Below, piece after piece: positions 1 through 9,121 of a stretch of DNA of 64,000 nt. The notes below the pieces were generated by a model. That model worked only from the letters and a program-made list of their open reading frames with translations, was not told where the DNA came from and made no database searches. A program made the translations under genes and the position numbers. Within the stretch, counting starts at the first letter, position 1, and each line of letters starts with the position of its first letter. The DNA comes from Jiella endophytica (GTDB lineage: Bacteria > Pseudomonadota > Alphaproteobacteria > Rhizobiales > Rhizobiaceae): positions 62,001-126,000 of the forward strand of contig NZ_SOZD01000008.1 of NCBI RefSeq assembly GCF_004519335.1, in the 5' to 3' direction.

Positions 1-454
1 TGATGTCCTGCGCGTGACGCTCGATGTCCGAGGCTTGGCCGGAGAAGCCGCCGGAAGGCTGATGCACCATGATCCGGGCGTTCGGCGTCGCGAAACGCAT
101 GTCCTTGTGGCCGGCGCAGAGCAGCAGCGACCCCATCGAAGCGGCCTGGCCGATGCAGAGCGTCGAGACGGCGGGCTTGATGAACTGCATGGTGTCGTAG
201 ATCGCCATGCCGGAGGTCACCACGCCGCCGGGGGAGTTGATGTAGAGCGCGATTTCCTTCTTCGGGTTTTCCGCCTCGAGGAACAGCAGCTGGGCGCAGA
301 CCAGCGTCGCCATGGAGTCCTCGATCGGACCGGTGATGAAGATCACCCGCTCCTTGAGGAGTCGCGAGAAGATGTCATAGGCGCGCTCGCCGCGATTGGT
401 CTGTTCGACCACCATCGGAACGAGGTTCATCGCGGTTTCGATCGGGTGATTCAT
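1..454 (-). CDS. clpP: ATP-dependent Clp protease proteolytic subunit ClpP (C-terminus cut by window edge)
   Basis: Serine peptidase subunit that forms the double-heptamer chamber of ClpXP/ClpAP and degrades unfolded or tagged cytoplasmic proteins. The visible 151 residues start [18 protein letters not shown] and contain the catalytic serine in GQAASMGS (Ser106) and the catalytic histidine in MVHQPSGG (His131); the aspartate would lie beyond the edge. The segment [20 protein letters not shown] is strongly ClpP-like. It is on the same strand as tig, as is usual in alphaproteobacteria, where clpX normally follows; here an MscS-type gene lies between tig and clpP. The stop codon is outside the window. 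Identification is secure. Confidence 0.97.
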   Translation of the reverse strand, partial: MNHPIETAMNLVPMVVEQTNRGERAYDIFSRLLKERVIFITGPIEDSMATLVCAQLLFLEAENPKKEIALYINSPGGVVTSGMAIYDTMQFIKPAVSTLCIGQAASMGSLLLCAGHKDMRFATPNARIMVHQPSGGFSGQASDIERHAQDI

Positions 455-678
455 CGTGGTGTCTCAAAGGTCGCGAAAAATGGGCTGTGCCACTCCCGCC
501 GGGAATCAGCGGAAGAAAGCGTTCGTCCTAGATAGGGCGTAGCGCCGGCGCTTCGCAACCCGTCCGCCGGTCGCGGCGCCGGCAGTCTGGCAATGGAGTA
601 AATGCCAAGCCTTGCTGCCTATCGGCCGCGACGCACCGCCACTGCGGCGGTGGCGCCCTGCCGGACGCGCCGTCGCGG

Positions 679-3096
679 TTAACCGCGGCCGCCGCCGGCG
701 CTGTCGATATCGACCTGATCCGGCGGGATCGGCCGTCCGTCCGCCTCGCTCGTCCCGTGTCTGGTCATGTCCCGGTCCTCGCTCGGGCGCTGCACGGCTT
801 CCGATTCGACGACCTTCTGCCTGGCCGCAGGGTCGTTGCGCATGCGGATCGGCGGCGCCTTGCCGTCGCGATCCTCGCCGAACCAGATGGTCATGTGCGG
901 GAACGGGATCTCGATGCCGCGCTCGTCGGCAATCCGCTTCACGATCTCGCGATAGGCCCGGCCGACACCCCATTGGGTGCCCGGCTTGGTCATCACGCGG
1001 CCACGCACGACGACGGCCGAATCGCCGAGTTCGTTGACGCCCCACATGTCGAAGCCGGAGATCAGGTTCTCGCCGACATTGGTGCCTTTCAGCTCCTCGA
1101 AGGCGTCGATCATCATCGCTTTCACGTCCTCGACGTTCTCGCGGTAGGCGACGCCGATATCGGCGACGTAGTAGGCGAAGTCCTTGGAGAAGTTCGCCAC
1201 CTGATCGACCGACGAGAACGGGATCAGGTACCACGTGCCGTCGACGCTTCGAAGGCCGACCGAGCGAACGGTCAGCTGCTCGACGACGCCGGACACGCCG
1301 TTCAATTCGACGACGTCGCCCTCGTTCATGGCGTTCTGGATCTGGATGAAGGCGCCGGTGATGATGTCCTGCACCAGCTTCTGCGCACCGAAACCGATGG
1401 CGAGGCCGACGACACCGGCACCGGCGAGGAGCGGCGCGATGTCGATGCCGATCTGCGAGAGCACCAGCATCGAGATGACGACGACGAGGGTGATCGTGAA
1501 GGCATTGCGGAAGAGCGACAAAAGCGTGCGCTCGCGTGCCGTCGGGACCCGGCCGTAATTCGGGTTCAGCCGGTATTCGATCCAGGACGAGACGCCGAGA
1601 TAGATGCCGACGGCAATGACCACGATCAGCAGGGCGCCGAGGAATCCGGCGATGATCGTCTGGCCGGTGTTGGAGGAGAACCAGCCGGCGAAATTGGAAA
1701 TGTCCCAGGCGTCGAGGATATAGGTGAAGACGACGATCACCACGACGACGCTGAACACCGTCAATATCTTCGGCACGAAGCCGTTCAGCCTGCGCTCGAG
1801 CAGCGGCAGGCGATATTTCAGCTCCTGCGGCACCGTCACGCCATGGGCGATCATCCGCGACAGGGTCGAGAACAGAAGGCCGCCCAGCGCCATGGCGGCG
1901 ATCGACTTGCCGGCCGCGACGGCGACGAACTGCAAGCCGTCGCGCGGGCTCTGCAGCCAGACGACGAAGACGGCGATCGCCGCGGCGATGGCGAGGACCC
2001 ACCAGATCTGCCCGATCAGCGCATGGACGAACGCCCGGAAGCTGGTGTCGCCGTTCTTGCGGGCGCGCTTCAGCCGCTCGCGCACGACGCCGCGATTCTT
2101 CAGGATGAGGCCGATCGTCAGGCAGAGCGAACCGAAGGCGACGATGAACTGGGTCGCCTCGGCGGCTGCCTGGGTCGATGCCCACTGCACGATCGGCGCG
2201 ACGAAGAGAAAGGTGTAGCCGAGGATCGAGACCAGCCGCGACAGCCAGAAATACCAGTAGCTCGCCTGCCGGTTGGAGAAGGGCGTCAGCCGCAGCGAGG
2301 GATAGTTCGGCGCGACGAAGGCGGACAGGCCGACCTTGATCATCTCGATCAGCAGGAAGGCGTTGAGGAACAGTGCCTGGCTGAATCCCGGCCGCGTGCC
2401 GCTGTAGAGCGTTGCCACCAGATAGCCGCAGGCCCAGCTCAGCACCACGACAAAGGCTTCGACGAGGCCGGAGAGGATCAGATAGGCGAGCTTGCGGATC
2501 GGGCTGGCATGTTCGGCGCCGTGCGCCAGCCGGGCGAAGATGCGCCGCTCGAGATATCGGCTGCCGAAAAGGATCGCGAATACGACGAGGGCGACGAGGG
2601 CGACGGGCAGGATCGCCCGCAGGATGCTGGGGAGGTCGATCGAACTTGCGCCGGACAGCATGTCCGCGGAGAGCTCGAGATACTGGGGCACCTCCTGGAC
2701 GCTCTCGGCGACGACGCCGATGATCATCCGCGTATATTCGGCGACCTGCCCCGGCAGCGTCCGGACGATCTCGCCGGGCTTTTCGGGATTGGCGTCGGCC
2801 GCCTGGTCCGCCTTGCCGTCCTTGGGCGCCTGGTAGGCCGCCGCCTTCAGCGATTCGACCAGCTTCTTGCGGGTGTCGTCGTTCTCGAGAATCTTGATCA
2901 GGTCGTCGAGCGAGGGCTCGGAAGACTTCGCCGCGCTGTCGCCGCTCGCCGCCGTGTCCGAGCCGGTGGCGCCTGGTAGCGACGGCAGCGACTGGGCGGA
3001 TGCCAGCTGCGGTGCCACCGCCAGCAGGATGACGAAAGCGGCAAGACCGCTCGTCAGGCAGCGGGCAAGGCGGGAACGCAGGCAGCTCAGCATCAT
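679..3096 (-). CDS. Large mechanosensitive ion channel family protein (MscS superfamily)
   Basis: Inner-membrane tension-gated channel, expected to release solutes on hypo-osmotic shock. The 805 residues begin with a signal peptide (cleavage near ASAQS, about residue 35), followed by a low-complexity acidic periplasmic stretch, about ten hydrophobic segments and an MscS core from about residue 555 to 735. The pore-helix signature LLAGAGVVGLAIGFGAQKLV starts near residue 556 and is followed by the beta domain (GDVVELNGVSGVVE). The C-terminal ~55 residues are charged and probably disordered. The length fits large MscS-like proteins (YbdG/MscM type) rather than the ~286-residue MscS. It lies between tig and clpP on the same strand. 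The double ATG leaves the start uncertain by one codon. Confidence 0.9.
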   Translation of the reverse strand: MMLSCLRSRLARCLTSGLAAFVILLAVAPQLASAQSLPSLPGATGSDTAASGDSAAKSSEPSLDDLIKILENDDTRKKLVESLKAAAYQAPKDGKADQAADANPEKPGEIVRTLPGQVAEYTRMIIGVVAESVQEVPQYLELSADMLSGASSIDLPSILRAILPVALVALVVFAILFGSRYLERRIFARLAHGAEHASPIRKLAYLILSGLVEAFVVVLSWACGYLVATLYSGTRPGFSQALFLNAFLLIEMIKVGLSAFVAPNYPSLRLTPFSNRQASYWYFWLSRLVSILGYTFLFVAPIVQWASTQAAAEATQFIVAFGSLCLTIGLILKNRGVVRERLKRARKNGDTSFRAFVHALIGQIWWVLAIAAAIAVFVVWLQSPRDGLQFVAVAAGKSIAAMALGGLLFSTLSRMIAHGVTVPQELKYRLPLLERRLNGFVPKILTVFSVVVVIVVFTYILDAWDISNFAGWFSSNTGQTIIAGFLGALLIVVIAVGIYLGVSSWIEYRLNPNYGRVPTARERTLLSLFRNAFTITLVVVISMLVLSQIGIDIAPLLAGAGVVGLAIGFGAQKLVQDIITGAFIQIQNAMNEGDVVELNGVSGVVEQLTVRSVGLRSVDGTWYLIPFSSVDQVANFSKDFAYYVADIGVAYRENVEDVKAMMIDAFEELKGTNVGENLISGFDMWGVNELGDSAVVVRGRVMTKPGTQWGVGRAYREIVKRIADERGIEIPFPHMTIWFGEDRDGKAPPIRMRNDPAARQKVVESEAVQRPSEDRDMTRHGTSEADGRPIPPDQVDIDSAGGGRG

Positions 3097-3227
3097 GATC
3101 GGGAAAGGTCTTTTCTCAGGGTCCGGCAGCCGGGAAGCGCCCGGCGGGAAACGTGCGTGGCGGCCGCGAAGCGGCGTCGAATCGGGCTGCCTATCGCCAA
3201 TCGCTTTGACGACAGTGGGGCAGAACG

Positions 3228-3254
3228 AAAAAGGGCCGACGATCGCCGGCCCTT
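3228..3254 (-). terminator. Rho-independent terminator downstream of tig
   Basis: Read on the minus strand, a GGGCCG...CGGCCC stem is followed by a run of five T. It lies about 25 bases after the tig stop codon and probably ends the tig transcript, separating it from the MscS-type gene. Confidence 0.75.
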
Positions 3255-3279
3255 CTGCGATTGTGACGTCTGATCGGGC

Positions 3280-4644
3280 TCAGGCGCCGGCGGCCACGCC
3301 GTCTTCGGCCTCGTCCTCGGCCATCAGCTCGTCCTTCGTCACCGTCTTGTCGGTGACGTCGACCTGGGCCAGCAGATGGTCGACGACCTTCTCTTCATAG
3401 AGCGGCGCGCGGATGCTCTGGATGGCGTCCGGATTCTCCTGGAACATCTTCAGGATTTCCTGTTCCTGGCCGGGATAGCGGCGCATCTGCTCGAACAGCG
3501 CGCGCTGCATCTCCTCCTCGCCGACCTCGACGCCGGCCTTCTCGCCGATCTCGGAGAGCACCAGGCCGAGACGGACGCGGCGCTCGGCCAGACGGCGATA
3601 GTCGGCGCGGGCCTTCTCCTCGGTGGTGTCCTCGTCCTCGAAGGTCTTGCCGCTCTCGGTCAGTTCGCGCTGCACCTGGTTCCAGATGTTGTCGAACTCG
3701 GCCTCGACCAGCTTCTCCGGCAGGGCGAAGTCATAGTCCTTGTCGAGCGCGTCGAGCAGCTGGCGCTTGACCTTCTGGCGGGTCGCCAGGCCGTACTGGC
3801 TCTGGATCTGATCGCGGACGATCTCCTTGAGCTTGTCGAGTGATTCGAGGCCGAGCTTCTTGGCGGTCTCGTCGTCGATCGCCGTCTCGGTCGGGCCCTG
3901 CACGGCCTTGACCTTGGTCTCGAAGCTGGCAGCCTTGCCGGCGAGATGGGCGGCGCCGTAATCCTCGGGGAAGGTCACCTCGACGACGGTCTCGTCGCCC
4001 TTCTTCTTGCCGATCAACTGCTCTTCGAAGCCGGGGATGAACCGCCCCGAGCCGATCACCAGGTCGGAATCCTCGGCCGCACCGCCCTCGAAGGGCTCAC
4101 CGTCGATCTTGCCGACGAAGTCGATGGTGACCTTGTCGCCCTTTTCGGCGGCGCCGTCCTTTTCCTCGTAGGTGCGGGCGTTCTCGGCGATCCGCTCGAC
4201 CTGCTCGTCGACCTCTTCGTCCGAGACCTCGACGATCGGCCGCTCGATCTTGATGCCGCTGGTGTCCTTGACCTCGAAGTCCGGCAGGGTCTCGTAGGAC
4301 AGGGTGAACTTGAAATCGGTCCCGCCGCTCAGAACCTTCTCGGCTTCGGCCTCGTCCTCGCTCATGGCGATTTCCGGACGCATCGCCGCGCGCTCCTTGC
4401 GCTCGGCGATGATCGAACCCGGCGTCTCGTTGAGGATCTGGTTGACGATCTCCGCCATCAGCGACTTGCCGTACATCTTGCGCAGATGGCCGACCGGCAC
4501 CTTGCCGGGACGGAAACCCTTCAGCTGCACCTTGTCCTTGGCCTCGAAGAGGCGGGTCTGAAGGCGCGCTTCAAGGTCCGAGGCGGGCACGACAATCTCG
4601 ATCTCGCGCTTCAGGCCCTCGGCCTTGGTTTCCGTAACCTGCAT
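3280..4644 (-). CDS. tig: Trigger factor, ribosome-associated peptidyl-prolyl isomerase and chaperone
   Basis: Binds the ribosome at the tunnel exit and shields nascent chains. The 454 residues show the N-terminal ribosome-binding domain with the signature GFRPGKVP (about residues 43-50), a FKBP-type isomerase domain ([20 protein letters not shown] ... [15 protein letters not shown], about 165-245) and an alpha-helical C-terminal chaperone domain with an acidic tail. Length matches the family. An AAGG lies upstream of the ATG. tRNA-Leu is immediately upstream on the same strand, and a terminator follows the stop codon. Confidence 0.98.
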   Translation of the reverse strand: MQVTETKAEGLKREIEIVVPASDLEARLQTRLFEAKDKVQLKGFRPGKVPVGHLRKMYGKSLMAEIVNQILNETPGSIIAERKERAAMRPEIAMSEDEAEAEKVLSGGTDFKFTLSYETLPDFEVKDTSGIKIERPIVEVSDEEVDEQVERIAENARTYEEKDGAAEKGDKVTIDFVGKIDGEPFEGGAAEDSDLVIGSGRFIPGFEEQLIGKKKGDETVVEVTFPEDYGAAHLAGKAASFETKVKAVQGPTETAIDDETAKKLGLESLDKLKEIVRDQIQSQYGLATRQKVKRQLLDALDKDYDFALPEKLVEAEFDNIWNQVQRELTESGKTFEDEDTTEEKARADYRRLAERRVRLGLVLSEIGEKAGVEVGEEEMQRALFEQMRRYPGQEQEILKMFQENPDAIQSIRAPLYEEKVVDHLLAQVDVTDKTVTKDELMAEDEAEDGVAAGA

Positions 4645-4729
4645 ATTGTATTACCTTCTTGATCCTGTTCGCTGCGCGGGCCGGCCTCTCCAGGGCCTGG
4701 CCGAGCGCACTCTCGTTGAATTCGGCAAA

Positions 4730-4814
4730 TGGTGCGGGTGGAGGGACTTGAACCCCCATGCCTCTCGGCGCTTGGACCTAAACCAAGTGCGTCTGCCAAT
4801 TCCGCCACACCCGC
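4730..4814 (-). tRNA. tRNA-Leu (anticodon UAG)
   Basis: 85 nt on the minus strand. Acceptor arms GCGGGTG and CACCCGC pair perfectly and are followed by A and a genomically encoded CCA. The anticodon arm CTTGG-TTTAGGT-CCAAG gives anticodon TAG, which reads CUN leucine codons. A long variable arm (class II) and the T-loop GTTCAAGTC are present. It lies 85 bases upstream of tig. Confidence 0.97.
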
Positions 4815-5032
4815 CAGGCGCGCCGGCCACGGACGTTGCGAAGCGCGGGCCTCTATATCACCGCGAATTCGACCACGAAAGGGCAAAACCGACCGTTCCG
4901 GAGGCGGATATCGGCTTCAAAGGGACGATCGCCAGTCCGCGATCTGCCGGCGGAGCGCCAAGGATAAAGCACCTTCGTTGACCAATAGACTTCAAACGGG
5001 ACGGCGCGCTTTTGAGCAATCGCTGCCAACTC

Positions 5033-5062
5033 CTTGTGTTCGCTAATTCATTAATGCTCTAT
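5033..5062 (+). promoter_or_regulatory. Candidate RpoH-type promoter of the DUF1127/sRNA unit
   Basis: CTTGTG (5033-5038) and CTCTAT (5057-5062) are separated by 18 bases, which resembles alphaproteobacterial heat-shock sigma promoters (CTTG ... C-rich -10). Known cuckoo/CcsR units with DUF1127 genes are RpoH-driven, so the position makes sense, but the match is loose and a different promoter is possible. Confidence 0.35.
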
Positions 5063-5076
5063 GTTGCATTGCACAA
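5062..5076. promoter_or_regulatory. TGC-rich palindrome (PhaR-like operator candidate)
   Basis: TGTTGCATTGCACAA has the core TTGC-N2-TGCA, shared with sites upstream of the 67-residue unknown gene and of hbd in this window. It overlaps or lies just downstream of the candidate promoter, where a repressor could act. Assignment to PhaR rests on general resemblance only. Confidence 0.35.
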
Positions 5077-5210
5077 TCCGCATTGCTGCCATGCAGCCGA
5101 GGCTCTACCGGCAACGGGCGGCCCAGCATATTTTGCAATCAACACGAGGGACGAAGCGGAAAAAACGCTTCCCCGAAGGCTGAAGTTCGAATTGAAAAGG
5201 AGGTTCCGCC

Positions 5211-5354
5211 ATGAACCTTGTCCGCTCCTACCAGTCCTGGCGCCGCTATCGCGAGACCGTCAACGAGCTGAACCGTCTGTCGCAGCGCGAGCTTGCCGAC
5301 CTCGGCATCGCCCGCACCGACATCCCGGCCGTCGCTCGCCGCACTGCCGTCTAA
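5211..5354 (+). CDS. DUF1127 micro-protein (CcaF1-like)
   Basis: 47-residue basic protein starting MNLVRSYQSWRRYRETVNEL and containing the DUF1127 core LNRLSQRELADLGIARTDI. An AAAAGGAGG ribosome binding site stands about 6 bases before the ATG. In Rhodobacter the DUF1127 protein CcaF1 is co-transcribed with hairpin sRNAs carrying CCUCCUCCC motifs (CcsR) and binds RNA to affect their maturation. Here the same arrangement follows directly: three such RNAs begin a few bases after the stop codon. Function by homology is therefore RNA-binding stress protein; the family assignment is firm, the precise role is inferred. Confidence 0.9.
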   Translation: MNLVRSYQSWRRYRETVNELNRLSQRELADLGIARTDIPAVARRTAV

Positions 5355-5360
5355 GTCAAG

Positions 5361-5478
5361 AGTTTCAAGGTTTCGCCGAAGCCCACCTCCTCCCGGGCCT
5401 AGGCGGAAAACGGTCTGCCAACCTCCTCCCAACCGGCAGACCTACCGATGTCGCCCGCCGGTCCTCCCCCGGCGGGCG
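5361..5478 (+). ncRNA. Cuckoo/CcsR-like sRNA, copy 1
   Basis: Three successive hairpins each expose a C-rich anti-Shine-Dalgarno loop. Hairpin A is GCCC/GGGC around ACCTCCTCCC (5381-5398). Hairpin B has arms GGTCTGCC/GGCAGACC (5412-5419 and 5435-5442) around a loop containing CCTCCTCCC. The third is a terminator-like hairpin with 9-bp arms GCCCGCCGG/CCGGCGGGC (5453-5477) and loop TCCTCCC. It starts 6 bases after the DUF1127 stop codon and is probably processed from that transcript. The U-tract after the third hairpin is poor, so read-through to copies 2 and 3 is likely. Confidence 0.85.
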
Positions 5479-5490
5479 CATTCGGGGCAA

Positions 5491-5608
5491 AGTTTGAAGG
5501 TTTCGCCAAGGCCCACCTCCTCCCGGGCTACGGCGGAAGACGGGTCTGCCAACCTCCTCCCAACCGGCAGACCTACCGATGTCGCCCGCCGGTCCTCCCC
5601 CGGCGGGC
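5491..5608 (+). ncRNA. Cuckoo/CcsR-like sRNA, copy 2
   Basis: Near-identical repeat of copy 1 at an offset of 130 bases. Hairpin A is at 5511-5528, hairpin B arms at 5543-5550 and 5566-5573 around a loop with CCTCCTCCC, and the terminator-like hairpin at 5584-5608 with loop TCCTCCC. Sequence change relative to copy 1 is concentrated in the linkers, as expected for a conserved RNA. Confidence 0.85.
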
Positions 5609-5626
5609 GCATTTCGGTCAGTTCAG

Positions 5627-5753
5627 AGTTTTGAATTTCGCAAAGGCCCACCTCCTCCCGGGCCGGAGCGGATACGGCCTGCAGATCCTCCTCCCAAATG
5701 CAGGCCAGACAAGCGAAGCCCGCCGGTCCTCCCCCGGCGGGTTTCGTCGTTCT
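5627..5753 (+). ncRNA. Cuckoo/CcsR-like sRNA, copy 3, ending in a better terminator
   Basis: Diverged third copy. Hairpin B arms are GGCCTGCA/TGCAGGCC (5676-5683 and 5699-5706), different from copies 1 and 2 but still perfectly paired, while the loop CCTCCTCCC is unchanged: compensatory change that supports selection on structure. The last hairpin (5719-5741, CCCGCCGG/CCGGCGGG, loop TCCTCCC) is followed by TTTCGTCGTTCT, the only copy with a T-rich tail, so it probably terminates the whole unit. Confidence 0.83.
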
Positions 5754-5835
5754 GGCCTCCCGGATGGGCGGCAGCGATGCGCCCGCGGCGAAGATGACGG
5801 TTTCGCATCGCCCGTCTCTCGCTTAAATACGGCTC

Positions 5836-7257
5836 ATGTCGAACCAACCCATTCATGTCGTCGGTGGCGGTCTCGCCGGCTCGGAAGCCGCCTGGCAGAT
5901 CGCCGAGGCGGGCCTTCCCGTGGTCCTTCACGAGATGCGCCCGATGCGTGGCACCGAGGCCCACAAGACCGACGGCCTCGCCGAACTCGTCTGTTCCAAC
6001 TCCTTCCGCTCCGACGACGCCACCGCCAACGCGGTGGGCGTGCTGCATGCCGAGATGCGGCTTGCCGGCTCGCTGATCATGGCCATGGCTGATCGGCATC
6101 AGGTGCCTGCCGGCGGCGCGCTGGCGGTCGATCGCGAAGGCTTTTCCGATGCCGTGTCGAAAGCCCTTTCCGGCCACCCGCTCGTCACGATCGAGCGGGG
6201 CGTCGTCGAAGGCCTCCCGCCGGAAGAGTGGGGCACCACCATCGTCGCCACCGGGCCGCTCACCGCGCCTTCCCTCGCCGAGGCGATCGCCGGTGCCACA
6301 GGCGCGGACGCTCTCGCCTTCTTCGATGCCATCGCACCGATCGTCCATTTCGATTCGATCGACATGGACAAGGCCTGGTTCCAGTCGCGCTACGACAAGG
6401 TCGGCCCCGGCGGCACCGGCAAGGACTACGTCAACTGCCCGCTCGACAAGGAGACCTACGAGCGCTTCGTCGCCGCCCTCGTCGAGGGCGACCGGACGGA
6501 GTTCAAGGAGTGGGAGGGCACGCCCTATTTCGACGGCTGCCTGCCGATCGAGGTGATGGCCGAGCGGGGACCGGAGACGCTCCGCCACGGGCCGATGAAG
6601 CCGATGGGTCTCACCAACGCCCACCAGCCCGACATCAAGCCCTACGCCGTCGTTCAGCTGCGCCAGGACAATGCGCTCGGCACGCTCTACAACATCGTCG
6701 GCTTCCAGACGAAGCTGAAATACGGCGCCCAGGCCGGCATCTTCCGGATGATCCCCGGGCTCGAAAATGCCGAATTCGCCCGCCTCGGCGGCCTCCACCG
6801 CAACACCTATCTGAACTCGCCGGTGCTTCTCGACGGGACGCTGCGCCTCAAGGCACGGCCGCATCTGCGGTTCGCCGGCCAGATTACCGGCTGCGAGGGC
6901 TATGTCGAATCGGCGGCCGTCGGGCTGATGGCGGGGCGCTTCACCGCCGCCGAAAGGCGCGGCGAGTCGATCGCCGTGCCGCCGCAGACGACGGCCTCGG
7001 GGGCGCTGATCGCCCACATCACCGGCGGCCATCTCGCCCATGAGGAGGATGGCGGCAAGCGATCCTTCCAGCCCATGAACGTCAATTTCGGCCTGTTCCC
7101 GGCGCTCGAGCCCGGCGCCATCCAGAAGCCCGAAGGCCAGAAGCGCTTCCGCGGCAAGGAAAAGGCCGTCGCCAAGAAGAACGCCCTCGCCCGCCGGGCG
7201 CTCGCCGACTTTGCCGCCTGGCTGGCCGCGGCGGGAACGCGGCAGGCCGCCGAATAG
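5836..7257 (+). CDS. trmFO: FADH2-oxidising methylenetetrahydrofolate-tRNA (uracil-54-C5) methyltransferase
   Basis: Makes ribothymidine at position 54 of tRNA T-loops using methylene-THF and FAD, in the cytoplasm. The 473 residues start with an FAD-binding Rossmann motif [19 protein letters not shown] (about 8-26). The conserved [11 protein letters not shown] carries Cys53, a residue implicated in catalysis. The motif [20 protein letters not shown] and the C-terminal substrate-binding region ([20 protein letters not shown]) are typical. Length fits the family. It stands alone downstream of the sRNA terminator. Confidence 0.96.
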   Translation: MSNQPIHVVGGGLAGSEAAWQIAEAGLPVVLHEMRPMRGTEAHKTDGLAELVCSNSFRSDDATANAVGVLHAEMRLAGSLIMAMADRHQVPAGGALAVDREGFSDAVSKALSGHPLVTIERGVVEGLPPEEWGTTIVATGPLTAPSLAEAIAGATGADALAFFDAIAPIVHFDSIDMDKAWFQSRYDKVGPGGTGKDYVNCPLDKETYERFVAALVEGDRTEFKEWEGTPYFDGCLPIEVMAERGPETLRHGPMKPMGLTNAHQPDIKPYAVVQLRQDNALGTLYNIVGFQTKLKYGAQAGIFRMIPGLENAEFARLGGLHRNTYLNSPVLLDGTLRLKARPHLRFAGQITGCEGYVESAAVGLMAGRFTAAERRGESIAVPPQTTASGALIAHITGGHLAHEEDGGKRSFQPMNVNFGLFPALEPGAIQKPEGQKRFRGKEKAVAKKNALARRALADFAAWLAAAGTRQAAE

Positions 7258-7287
7258 CCCCGGCAACCCGCCCGTGCGGCGCTTACC

Positions 7288-9099
7288 TCAGCGCCATTCC
7301 GCCGAACGATAGAAGGCGTCGAATTCGAGGAAGTTGATGTCGCCTTCGTCGCTCTGGGCGAGCCGCCGGATGGAGAGGCGCAGATGCCTCCCGTCCTCTG
7401 CCCGAAGATCGAGGGCCGGCGGCGTGACCTGCCGCGCGACGGCGGAGAAGAGCTCCGGCGGCAGCGTCTTGATTGCGTCGCCCAGGTCGAACCGGTCCGA
7501 GGTCTCGCCGAGCGTCGCGACCAGTGCGCCGCCATCGAGCCTGAAGGCCATCCCGTCGGCCTCGTCGGCAGCGTCAGCCTCGTTCGGCGTCGCGATCCGG
7601 TGGAGCGCCGCGCGATCATATCCGGCGAGATCGACCTCGCCCGGCTTGAAGGCGGCAAAGCCCCGCGGCCGTGCATGGGTCCAGGCCGAGACGTCGGCGC
7701 CAAGGGCGTCGGTGACGACGGCGATCGCCCGCTCCGGTTCGCTGTTAAGCGCCATGTCCAGACGATCTCCGACCTCCGGATCGAGATAGGGCACGAGATC
7801 GCCCAGCCGGTCGGCCCCGGCAAGCTCGTAGAGCCGCGAGCGCAGCCGCGCCTGCGCCGCCTGGCTCCGCCCTGCCGCCGGCCTGACGGCGATGCTCTCG
7901 GTCCCCGGCACCCGCGCCCCGAACTCCTCGACGATCCGCGCGACCTGGCTGCGACCGGTGAGCCCCGAGGCGCCCCATGGCCCGAAGGCGGACAGTCCGA
8001 GAAGCACGAGGGGGATCGCCGCCATCACCCGGATGTCGCCGGCAAGCTTGGGAATGAGCTGCACCGCGACCACGAGGAAGGCGGCGAGGATCGCCAGCGC
8101 GACATAGTAGCGCTCGATGCTGACGCCTTCCGACGAGATCCGCATGAAGATCCCGAGGCTCGCCAGCGCCAGCGGCACCAGCAGCATGATGGCCCACAAC
8201 CGCCCGAACAGCCGCGCCGGCAGGGCGCCGTTCCTCAGAAACGGCTCGGCGGCGATCCGCAGCGACAGGACCAGCAGCGCATCGAAGGTGACGATCCATC
8301 CGATCTCGTTCTTCGGCATCGTCGCGGTCAGCGCGATCTTGGCGGCGTAGAGATGCAGGATGACCGCCGTTGCCAGCGCCAGCGGCGTCGCCACCCAGTC
8401 GATCAACAGCCTGACGCCGCCGATCAGCCGGTCCTCGCCGGTGCCGACCCGCTCGTCGAATTCGCGCGGCAGCCGCCCCATCGCAAAGAGCGGGCCGACG
8501 AGGGCAAAGGCGGTGGCATAGATGTGCTCGTAGGCGGTCGAGCTGAGACCCATCTCGAAGAGGAAGCGGATCATCTCGAGGATTGCCGAAAGGCCGAGCA
8601 TGAAGAGAAGCACGGACAGGAAGGCGAGTGCCGCACCGACCGCCGACCAAAGCGTGAAGGTCCAGAAGCGCAGCGGCCCGCCCCGCCCGACATAGGGCGC
8701 CAGCGGGATCGCCAGCGTCAGCGCCGAGGTCAGCGCCGGCAGGTGATTGTCCGCCCGTCCGCAGAAATACACCGCGGCGCCGGCAATGACAGCAGCGACG
8801 AGCGCCGCGAGCCTCTGCGTCGGACGCCCTGCTCCCCTCGTCTCGCCGACGAGCGTCGCGGCGATCGAGGCGGCGGCAGCGCCGTAGAGCGCCGCGATCA
8901 GCCAGACGAGGTTCTGCGGATCGGGAATGTCGATGTCGGCGATCGACAGATTGCCGAGGACCGTGATTGCAACGACGCACAGAGCCGCGACGGGAAAGCG
9001 CAGCAGTGCCGTCTCGGCGCCCCTTGCGAGCGACCCGGCAAAGCGGCCGGCCCATTTGCGCAGCCTCGGAGCCTTTTCGACGTCCATGTCCCTCTGCAT
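7288..9099 (-). CDS. DUF4153 domain-containing membrane protein
   Basis: About 603 residues with roughly a dozen hydrophobic segments in the first 400 residues and a soluble C-terminal part (from about residue 420) rich in Arg and acidic residues. The pattern and the segments LLIDWVATPLALATAVILHL and LVPLALASLGIFMR match the DUF4153 family of alphaproteobacterial inner-membrane proteins. No function is established. The start MQRDMDVEKAP was chosen because the longer open frame upstream runs into the neighbouring synthase gene; ATG at 9087 (MDVEKAP) is an alternative. It follows the phytoene synthase-like gene by 22 bases, so it may be co-transcribed. Confidence 0.75.
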   Translation of the reverse strand: MQRDMDVEKAPRLRKWAGRFAGSLARGAETALLRFPVAALCVVAITVLGNLSIADIDIPDPQNLVWLIAALYGAAAASIAATLVGETRGAGRPTQRLAALVAAVIAGAAVYFCGRADNHLPALTSALTLAIPLAPYVGRGGPLRFWTFTLWSAVGAALAFLSVLLFMLGLSAILEMIRFLFEMGLSSTAYEHIYATAFALVGPLFAMGRLPREFDERVGTGEDRLIGGVRLLIDWVATPLALATAVILHLYAAKIALTATMPKNEIGWIVTFDALLVLSLRIAAEPFLRNGALPARLFGRLWAIMLLVPLALASLGIFMRISSEGVSIERYYVALAILAAFLVVAVQLIPKLAGDIRVMAAIPLVLLGLSAFGPWGASGLTGRSQVARIVEEFGARVPGTESIAVRPAAGRSQAAQARLRSRLYELAGADRLGDLVPYLDPEVGDRLDMALNSEPERAIAVVTDALGADVSAWTHARPRGFAAFKPGEVDLAGYDRAALHRIATPNEADAADEADGMAFRLDGGALVATLGETSDRFDLGDAIKTLPPELFSAVARQVTPPALDLRAEDGRHLRLSIRRLAQSDEGDINFLEFDAFYRSAEWR

Positions 9100-9121
9100 T
9101 GCGGGCAATGCTCGCCCTTTG

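Larger units (their letters stand above)
4815..5210. other. Intergenic region upstream of the DUF1127/sRNA unit
   Basis: 396 bases without a convincing gene. The left part should hold the minus-strand promoter of tRNA-Leu (a GATATA box lies about 35 bases upstream of the tRNA). The right part holds the candidate heat-shock-like promoter and the TGC-rich palindrome listed separately, then an AAAAGGAGG ribosome binding site directly before the DUF1127 start codon. Confidence 0.6.

Noticed and set aside
5361-5753. Possible CRISPR array because of regular tandem repeats with spacers
   Set aside because: The repeats are ~120 bases, differ in length, contain terminator-like hairpins and no short direct repeats of CRISPR size; no cas genes are nearby.
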